From Sulfurimonas sp. (lineage in GTDB: Bacteria > Campylobacterota > Campylobacteria > Campylobacterales > Sulfurimonadaceae): 11,371 nucleotides of DNA. Positions 6,971-11,371 of the stretch are shown here, one piece after another (the stretch's first letter is position 1; each line of letters begins with the position of its first letter). A program made the translations under genes and the position numbers. The stretch lies in the NCBI GenBank assembly GCA_027063215.1, contig JAMOSE010000105.1, forward strand, positions 1 through 11,371, read 5' to 3'. The notes under the pieces were generated by a model that saw nothing but the letters and a program-made list of their open reading frames with translations, made no database searches and was not told where the DNA came from.

Positions 6971-7615
6971 ATGATTCAAGTAGCACCAAGTATTTTATCT
7001 GCTGATTTTGGTAATCTCGCACGTGATGTAAAAGAGATATGTGAAAAAGGCTGTGATCTCGTTCATGTTGATGTCATGGATGGACATTTTGTACCAAATC
7101 TCACTATCGGACCGGTTGTTGTCGAAGCTGTAGCTCGTGTTGCAACAAAACCACTCGATATTCATCTTATGGTTGAAAACAATACTTTTTTTGTGGAACT
7201 TTTTGCACCGCTCAAGCCAGAATATATCTCTTTTCATATAGAAGCAGAGAAGCATCCGCATAGATTGATTCAAAAAATTCGCTCATATGGTATAAAACCG
7301 GCGATTGTTTTAAATCCAAATACGATTCCAGAAGAGCTTGAATATATCTTGCCGGATCTTGATATGGTTTTACTTATGAGTGTAAATCCCGGTTTTGGTG
7401 GTCAAAGCTTTATTGATTCTGTGATCCCAAAAGCAAAAAAACTCAATGAGATGCGCAATCGTCTCAATCCAGACTGTCTTATCGAAGTAGATGGAGGGGT
7501 GAGTGATAAGAATATTGCAGCGCTCAAAGATGCAGGTGTGAATGTCGTTGTTGCAGGGAGCTATGTCTTTAAACATCAAGACAGAGCAGAGGCAATTAAA
7601 AGTCTGCAAATCTAA
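6971..7615 (+). CDS. rpe: Ribulose-phosphate 3-epimerase
   Basis: Interconverts ribulose 5-phosphate and xylulose 5-phosphate, serving the pentose phosphate pathway (and the Calvin cycle where present). 214 residues, normal for this TIM-barrel enzyme. The start APSILSADF is the family signature. Metal and catalytic residues are visible: His32 and Asp34 in VHVDVMDG, His65 in DIHLMVEN, and Asp174 in IEVDGGV, the last being the second catalytic aspartate. MSVNPGFGGQSF (136-147) is the mobile phosphate-site loop. Strong AAAGGA site 5 bp before the ATG. The stop TAA shares one base with the trpF start (TAATG), so the two are probably translated together. Confidence 0.97.
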   Translation: MIQVAPSILSADFGNLARDVKEICEKGCDLVHVDVMDGHFVPNLTIGPVVVEAVARVATKPLDIHLMVENNTFFVELFAPLKPEYISFHIEAEKHPHRLIQKIRSYGIKPAIVLNPNTIPEELEYILPDLDMVLLMSVNPGFGGQSFIDSVIPKAKKLNEMRNRLNPDCLIEVDGGVSDKNIAALKDAGVNVVVAGSYVFKHQDRAEAIKSLQI

Positions 7616-8202
7616 TGCGTACAAAAATCTGCGGTATTACAAACTATGAAGATGCGATGGCAGCTATTAAAGCCGGTGCAGATGCACTCGGCTTTGTATT
7701 TTATGAAAAGTCTCCCCGATATATAACACCAAAGCGTGCCAAAGAGATTATTGAGAAGCTACCTCCATTCATTGAAAAAGTTGCTCTCTTTGTTCATGTA
7801 GATGCACAGGAAGTAGATAGTATCTGCCAAGAAGTAGGTGCTACTCTTGCACAAATACATTTTGAAGCTTCTCGAGAGTTTTATCAAGAACTCCAAACAC
7901 CCCATATCAAAGTTATTCGTGCAAAAACAAAAGAAGATATACTGCACTACAAGGATGAGTATCGCTTGGTTGATGCCTATTGTCAAGCATATGGAGGAGC
8001 AGGTAAACGTATTAACATTGAGTGGTTTGATAATATAGACTGCTCAAAAATTATCTTGGCAGGCGGACTTGATCCAAGCAATGTCACAACACTCAAAAAC
8101 TATGGTTTTTATGGCGTTGATGTCAGTAGTGGCGTAGAAAAAAGTCATGGAATAAAAGACCATCAAAAAGTAGAGGATTTTATAAAAAATGCTAAGCAAT
8201 AA
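7615..8202 (+). CDS. trpF: Phosphoribosylanthranilate isomerase
   Basis: Third step of tryptophan synthesis from anthranilate: an Amadori rearrangement of N-(5-phosphoribosyl)anthranilate to the carboxyphenylamino-deoxyribulose phosphate. 195 residues, a TIM barrel of slightly short but normal size. KICGITNYEDA contains the general base Cys6. ADALGFVFYEKSPRYI follows as expected. Asp120 in RLVDAY is the likely general acid, with YGGAGKRINIEW as the phosphate-binding block (GGTG in most members). LAGGLDPSNV and GVDVSSGVE complete the signature. No other trp gene is present, so trpF is separated from any trp operon here. No clear ribosome binding site precedes it; translation probably depends on coupling through the 1-base overlap with rpe. 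Confidence 0.96.
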   Translation: MRTKICGITNYEDAMAAIKAGADALGFVFYEKSPRYITPKRAKEIIEKLPPFIEKVALFVHVDAQEVDSICQEVGATLAQIHFEASREFYQELQTPHIKVIRAKTKEDILHYKDEYRLVDAYCQAYGGAGKRINIEWFDNIDCSKIILAGGLDPSNVTTLKNYGFYGVDVSSGVEKSHGIKDHQKVEDFIKNAKQ

Positions 8203-8995
8203 TATCTCTTTGGATCATAAAAGCATATCTCGGCTCTCTTCAAAAGGGCTCTCCCTAAAAACACTCAAGGATCAACTTGAACATGAACTTGAACTCTCAC
8301 TTGAACTCTGGAGAGCGCAAGGACTTAACCTGGTTAAACACCAAGGCTATTACTATTTTGATACAGCCTTCATTCCTATAGAAGAAGCTGAATTTTGTAT
8401 AGTAGATATTGAAACCAATGGTTCAAAAATAGAAAAACACCAGATCATTGAACTTGCAGCGGTAAAAGTAGTTCGTGGAAAAATTATAGATAGATTTGAA
8501 ACCCTTGTTTATACAAAAGAGATTAATCCTCATATCACTGAAATAACAGGCATATACGCTGAAGATACAAAAGATGCTCCTCCACTCAAAGAGGTATTAG
8601 AAAAATTTAAACTTTTTCTGGGAAATGCAATTTTTGTTGCCCATGATGTAAAATTTGATTATATGTTTATCTCACAAAGTATGGAAAAAATTGGTCTAGA
8701 ACCACTTCTAAACAGAAGTCTCTGTTCTTTAGCTCTTGCTGAACGTACCATAGTATCCTACCGTTATGCACTCTCTTATCTCAATGATGCACTTCAACTC
8801 AACCCAAATGCACAGCATCATCGCGCTATGAGTGATGTACTGACAACATACGGACTTTTTTTATTATCGTTGGAAAATTTGGATGAAAATATAAAAACAG
8901 TAGAAGATTTGATAAAATTTTCTAAAGAGGGAAAAAGAGTGAAGCGTCCAAAGTTTGACCCTTTAAAAGAGGAAAAAAGAGAGTCAAAAGATTAA
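8189..8995 (+). CDS. dnaQ: DnaQ-like DEDDh 3'-5' exonuclease
   Basis: Removes nucleotides from 3' ends of DNA (or RNA). It could be the proofreading epsilon subunit of DNA polymerase III or a related repair/RNA exonuclease; sequence alone does not decide. The DEDDh set is complete in 268 residues: Asp73 and Glu75 (FCIVDIETNG), Asp157 (FVAHDVKFDYMF), and His211 with Asp216 (HRAMSDV). About 68 residues precede the domain. They are unlike the short N-terminus of E. coli epsilon and resemble extensions of other Campylobacterota exonucleases as far as I recall. The C-terminus after about 230 is charged and Lys-rich (GKRVKRPKFDPLKEEKR). The ATG overlaps trpF by 14 bp, with AGAGGA about 12 bp upstream, slightly long. 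No other Met occurs before residue 159. Its stop overlaps that of the convergent accA. Confidence 0.88.
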   Translation: MLSNNISLDHKSISRLSSKGLSLKTLKDQLEHELELSLELWRAQGLNLVKHQGYYYFDTAFIPIEEAEFCIVDIETNGSKIEKHQIIELAAVKVVRGKIIDRFETLVYTKEINPHITEITGIYAEDTKDAPPLKEVLEKFKLFLGNAIFVAHDVKFDYMFISQSMEKIGLEPLLNRSLCSLALAERTIVSYRYALSYLNDALQLNPNAQHHRAMSDVLTTYGLFLLSLENLDENIKTVEDLIKFSKEGKRVKRPKFDPLKEEKRESKD

Positions 8996-9005
8996 TCTTT
9001 TGACT
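8982..9005. terminator. Perfect 24-bp palindrome spanning overlapping stop codons of dnaQ and accA, probable bidirectional terminator
   Basis: The half site AGTCAAAAGATT (8982-8993) is followed at once by its exact reverse complement (8994-9005). As RNA this forms a 10-bp stem with a TTAA loop. TTAA at 8992-8995 holds both TAA stops. On the - strand TTTTTT follows three bases after the stem (8978-8973), the layout of an intrinsic terminator for accA. On the + strand only pyrimidine-rich DNA follows. Outer arms GAGGAA (8969-8974) and TTCCTC (9007-9012) could extend the stem across an uneven internal loop. Confidence 0.65.
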
Positions 9006-10089
9006 GTTCCTCTTCTTTCTCTTTTACAGGCTCTTCTTTTTGTGTCTCTTCTTTCTCTGATTCATCTGTGTCTTCAGACTTCTCTTTTTTAGAAGATTTT
9101 AAGATATTGAAGCTATCAAGAAGTGAAGTTTTTTCCTCTTCTTCTTCAAGACTTGCATCTTTAAAAGCACCAGGAGCTGTAAGTTTTGTGAAACGAGCTT
9201 CCATTCTCTCTTCTTCACTCATCTCTTGAAGTTTTTCAACTTCTGTAAGAAAATACTCTTTAATTGCTTCTGCCGCAGCTTCTTTTTCACGATGTGCACC
9301 AATTAATGGCTCATTAATAATGTCATCAATAAGTCCAAGATCCAAAAGATCCTGTGAAGTGATTTTCAGTGCATTTGTTGCGGTCTCTACCTTTTTAGGA
9401 TCATTCCATAAAATTGCAGCACAACCCTCTGGTGATATAACAGAAAAGATTGAGTAGCGCATCATTGCAAATCTATCAGCTACACCAATAGCAAGTGCAC
9501 CACCCGAACCACCTTCTCCAATTACAACTGAAACTGTAGGAGTTTTAAGTTCTGCTAATTCTAAAAGATTTCTAGCAATTGCTTCTGATTGATTTCTCTC
9601 TTCTGCACCAATCCCAGGATATGCACCCGGAGTATCTATAAGCATTAAAAGTGGCAGATTAAACTTTTCTGCAAGTTTCGCAGCACGAAGTGCTTTTCGA
9701 TACCCTTCTGGGTGTGGCATACCAAAATTACGCTTAAGTTTATTTTTAGTACCACGACCTTTTTGCTCACCAATTACTACAACTTTCTGATCTCCAATAT
9801 ATCCCATATAACAGATAATTGCAGCATCATCACGAAAGTGTCTATCTCCATGAATCTCATACTTATCATGCATAATAAGATTGATATAATCTAATGCATA
9901 CGGACGATCAAGATGACGTGCAAGCTGAAGCTTTTGAAAATCAGAAAGATTTTTATAAATCTTCTCAACCTCTTTATTAAGCTTCTTCTTTAACTCCTCT
10001 GCTGCTTCGTTATCATGACGAACCTGTGCAGAGATAATATCTTCTTGAATAGATTTAATCTTCGTTTCAAATTCTAAATATGTAGCCAA
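8992..10089 (-). CDS. accA: Acetyl-CoA carboxylase carboxyltransferase subunit alpha, with extra charged tail
   Basis: With AccD, transfers the carboxyl group from carboxybiotin on AccB to acetyl-CoA, making malonyl-CoA, the first committed step of fatty acid synthesis. Residues 1-310 match AccA: an N-terminal helical part, RPYALDYINLI (62-72), GDRHFRDD, the GQKGRGT-like EQKGRGTK (108-115), GMPHPEGYRKALR (123-135), IDTPGAYPGIGAEE (151-164), and GEGGSGGALAIG (191-202), which forms the oxyanion-hole region. EGCAAILW (221-228) follows. From about 311 to 365 a Glu/Lys-rich, low-complexity tail is added; the family is normally about 310-320 residues. The start is TTG, 12 bp after the fabF stop, with AAAAAGGA (10103-10096) 6 bp upstream. 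The gene is in one transcript with fabF and runs into dnaQ with a 4-bp overlap of stops. Confidence 0.95.
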   Translation of the reverse strand: MATYLEFETKIKSIQEDIISAQVRHDNEAAEELKKKLNKEVEKIYKNLSDFQKLQLARHLDRPYALDYINLIMHDKYEIHGDRHFRDDAAIICYMGYIGDQKVVVIGEQKGRGTKNKLKRNFGMPHPEGYRKALRAAKLAEKFNLPLLMLIDTPGAYPGIGAEERNQSEAIARNLLELAELKTPTVSVVIGEGGSGGALAIGVADRFAMMRYSIFSVISPEGCAAILWNDPKKVETATNALKITSQDLLDLGLIDDIINEPLIGAHREKEAAAEAIKEYFLTEVEKLQEMSEEERMEARFTKLTAPGAFKDASLEEEEEKTSLLDSFNILKSSKKEKSEDTDESEKEETQKEEPVKEKEEEQSKD

Positions 10090-10095
10090 ATCAAA

Positions 10096-10103
10096 TCCTT
10101 TTT
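10096..10103 (-). promoter_or_regulatory. Ribosome binding site for the TTG start of accA
   Basis: AAAAAGGA on the - strand, overlapping the fabF TAA, 6 bp before TTG at 10089-10087. No ATG or GTG in frame lies between it and the coding region, so it supports the TTG start. Confidence 0.7.
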
Positions 10104-11319
10104 AGATCTTTTTAAAAATTACAACACCGTTTGTTCCACCAAAACCAAATGAGTTTGACATAACTACATTTAATTCTGCTGCTCTTGCACCCTCTGTTAC
10201 ATAGTCAAGGTCACAATTTTCATCAGGATTCTCATAATTTATTGTTGGAGGAATAATTCCATCACGCATTGCCATTAAACATGTAACTGCTTCAATACCA
10301 CCTGCAGCACCAAGACAGTGACCAATTTGTCCCTTGATTGAACTCATTGGAGGACAGTTCTCTTTTCCACCAAGTAAATCTTTTAATGCTGCCGTTTCAT
10401 TTTTATCATTTATTGGAGTTGAAGTTCCATGTGCATTTACATAGTCAAGCTTAGGCTCACCTGCCATTTTGTATGCTGCTTTCATTGCACGTGCAGGACC
10501 ATCAAGGCTTGGCGTTGTAATATGATTTGCATCACCACTCTCACCAAAACCAATAATCTCACCATAAATATTTGCACCACGAGCTACTGCATCTTCATAT
10601 GTCTCTAAAACCAGTGCACCGGCACCTTCACCCATAACAAAACCATCACGCTGTGCATCAAATGGACGTGATGCATGTTTTGGATCATCATTTCTTGTCG
10701 AAAGAGCTTTCATTGCAGCAAAACCACCAACACCAACACCAGTTACTGCTGATTCTGCAGCAACGACAAGCATCTTATCTGCTCCGCCACACATAATCGT
10801 TTTACACGCTTCATTAATAGCATGTGTACCTGCCGCACATGCTGTTACAGATGATAAATTCGGACCTTTTGTTCCATGCTCGATAGATACAAAACCACCA
10901 AGCATATTCACAAGAGCTCCAGGGATAAAAAATGGAGAGATACGACGAGGACCGCGAGAATTTAGAATGATAGAGTTTTTCTCAATTGAAGGCAAACCCC
11001 CGATTCCAGAACCTGCTGAAATACCAAAACTCTCCATATCTATATCTTCGCCAAAAGCTGCATCTGCCATCGCTTCTTGTGCAGCTTTTAAACCTAAATG
11101 AATAAATCTATCAGCTTTTTTCACCTCTTTTGGCGGCATTACAGTTGCAGGATCAAAGTTTTTTACCTCACCCGCAATTTTCACACTGAAACTTTCTGGG
11201 TCAAAAAGAGTAATAGTGTCAATTCCACATTCGCCTTCGCATATTGCTTTGAATGCACTCTCTTTATCATGTCCAACAGAATTAATCATACCAAGGCCAG
11301 TTACTACTACTCTTCTCAT
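10102..11319 (-). CDS. fabF: Beta-ketoacyl-ACP synthase II
   Basis: Condenses malonyl-ACP with a growing acyl-ACP in fatty acid elongation; cytoplasmic homodimer. 405 residues, close to the usual 410. RRVVVTGLGMINSVG opens the thiolase fold. The Cys-His-His triad is complete: Cys161 in SSVTACAAGTH, His297 in VNAHGTSTP, and His334 in SSIKGQIGHCLGAAGG, with Lys329 in the same block. RPFDAQRDGFVMGEGAG (218-234) and SNSFGFGGTN (388-397) are standard. ATG start with GGAGAG at 11332-11327. accA follows 12 bp downstream. In Campylobacter and Helicobacter the order is acpP, fabF, accA (from memory), so acpP should lie just beyond the right edge. FabF rather than FabB is favoured by overall pattern and context. 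Confidence 0.96.
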   Translation of the reverse strand: MRRVVVTGLGMINSVGHDKESAFKAICEGECGIDTITLFDPESFSVKIAGEVKNFDPATVMPPKEVKKADRFIHLGLKAAQEAMADAAFGEDIDMESFGISAGSGIGGLPSIEKNSIILNSRGPRRISPFFIPGALVNMLGGFVSIEHGTKGPNLSSVTACAAGTHAINEACKTIMCGGADKMLVVAAESAVTGVGVGGFAAMKALSTRNDDPKHASRPFDAQRDGFVMGEGAGALVLETYEDAVARGANIYGEIIGFGESGDANHITTPSLDGPARAMKAAYKMAGEPKLDYVNAHGTSTPINDKNETAALKDLLGGKENCPPMSSIKGQIGHCLGAAGGIEAVTCLMAMRDGIIPPTINYENPDENCDLDYVTEGARAAELNVVMSNSFGFGGTNGVVIFKKI

Positions 11320-11371
11320 CTACATACTCTCCATAAAATAAATATATTAAAATACTTTTAAAAATTAATTA
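11320..11371 (-). other. AT-rich leader upstream of fabF
   Basis: This stretch contains the fabF ribosome binding site (GGAGAG, 11332-11327). The rest, up to the window edge, is almost pure A and T, with no coding sequence and no convincing promoter box that can be separated from the base bias. It is probably the spacer after an upstream gene expected to be acpP. Confidence 0.4.

Noticed and set aside
8275..8315. Short direct repeat of ACTTGAAC-like units in dnaQ
   Set aside because: It encodes a Leu-Glu helix (LEHELELSLEL) and is explained by codon repetition; too short and impure to call a functional repeat.
11098..11361. 87-codon + strand frame over the start of fabF
   Set aside because: It is antisense to the conserved FabF N-terminus, with composition typical of a shadow frame.
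1..11371. Mobile element, phage or defence island
   Set aside because: No transposase, integrase, terminal repeat, tRNA boundary or composition break is visible; most genes are core metabolism with family-typical lengths.

Overview
The window reads as an AT-rich chromosomal stretch from a member of the Campylobacterota (formerly Epsilonproteobacteria), most likely a free-living Sulfurimonas/Sulfurovum-type organism. This rests on protein character and gene order. I recall fabF next to accA (behind acpP) and rpmB next to a two-helix RCK potassium channel from Helicobacter and Campylobacter genomes. The genus is inference and was not tested by a search. All genes are densely packed. The longest gap is 158 bp, and I see no tRNA, rRNA, CRISPR array, insertion sequence or phage gene.

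Layout. (1) Positions 1-2066, + strand: the 3' three-quarters of polyphosphate kinase ppk, then a gamma-carbonic-anhydrase-like hexapeptide-repeat protein. (2) Positions 2073-4579, - strand: rpmB, then an RCK potassium channel, then argJ, apparently one transcript from a good sigma-70-like promoter before rpmB. (3) Positions 4738-6926, + strand: a two-gene signalling unit, an HDOD protein whose stop overlaps (ATGA) the start of a large protein that reads as STAS, half-receiver, STAS, CheX phosphatase. (4) Positions 6971-8995, + strand: rpe, trpF and a DEDDh exonuclease, tightly coupled by overlaps. (5) Positions 8992-11319, - strand: fabF then accA, with acpP expected just outside the right edge.

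Most of the window is housekeeping: polyphosphate synthesis, arginine and tryptophan biosynthesis, the pentose-phosphate/Calvin epimerase, fatty-acid initiation and elongation, and one ribosomal protein. The least explained part is the HDOD plus STAS/CheX pair. Its parts match chemotaxis or second-messenger output modules, but neither protein has a function I can name. It is the best candidate for an undescribed system here, although the evidence is only domain architecture and translational coupling.

Other points of note. Both convergent gene junctions are near-perfect inverted repeats that contain both stop codons. At 8992-8995 the two genes overlap, and the palindrome makes both proteins end in Ser-Lys-Asp. 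The potassium channel keeps a TTVGFGE filter but has lost all three glycines of the RCK nucleotide-binding loop. AccA carries an extra Glu/Lys-rich tail of about 55 residues. Four of the eleven complete genes start with TTG.
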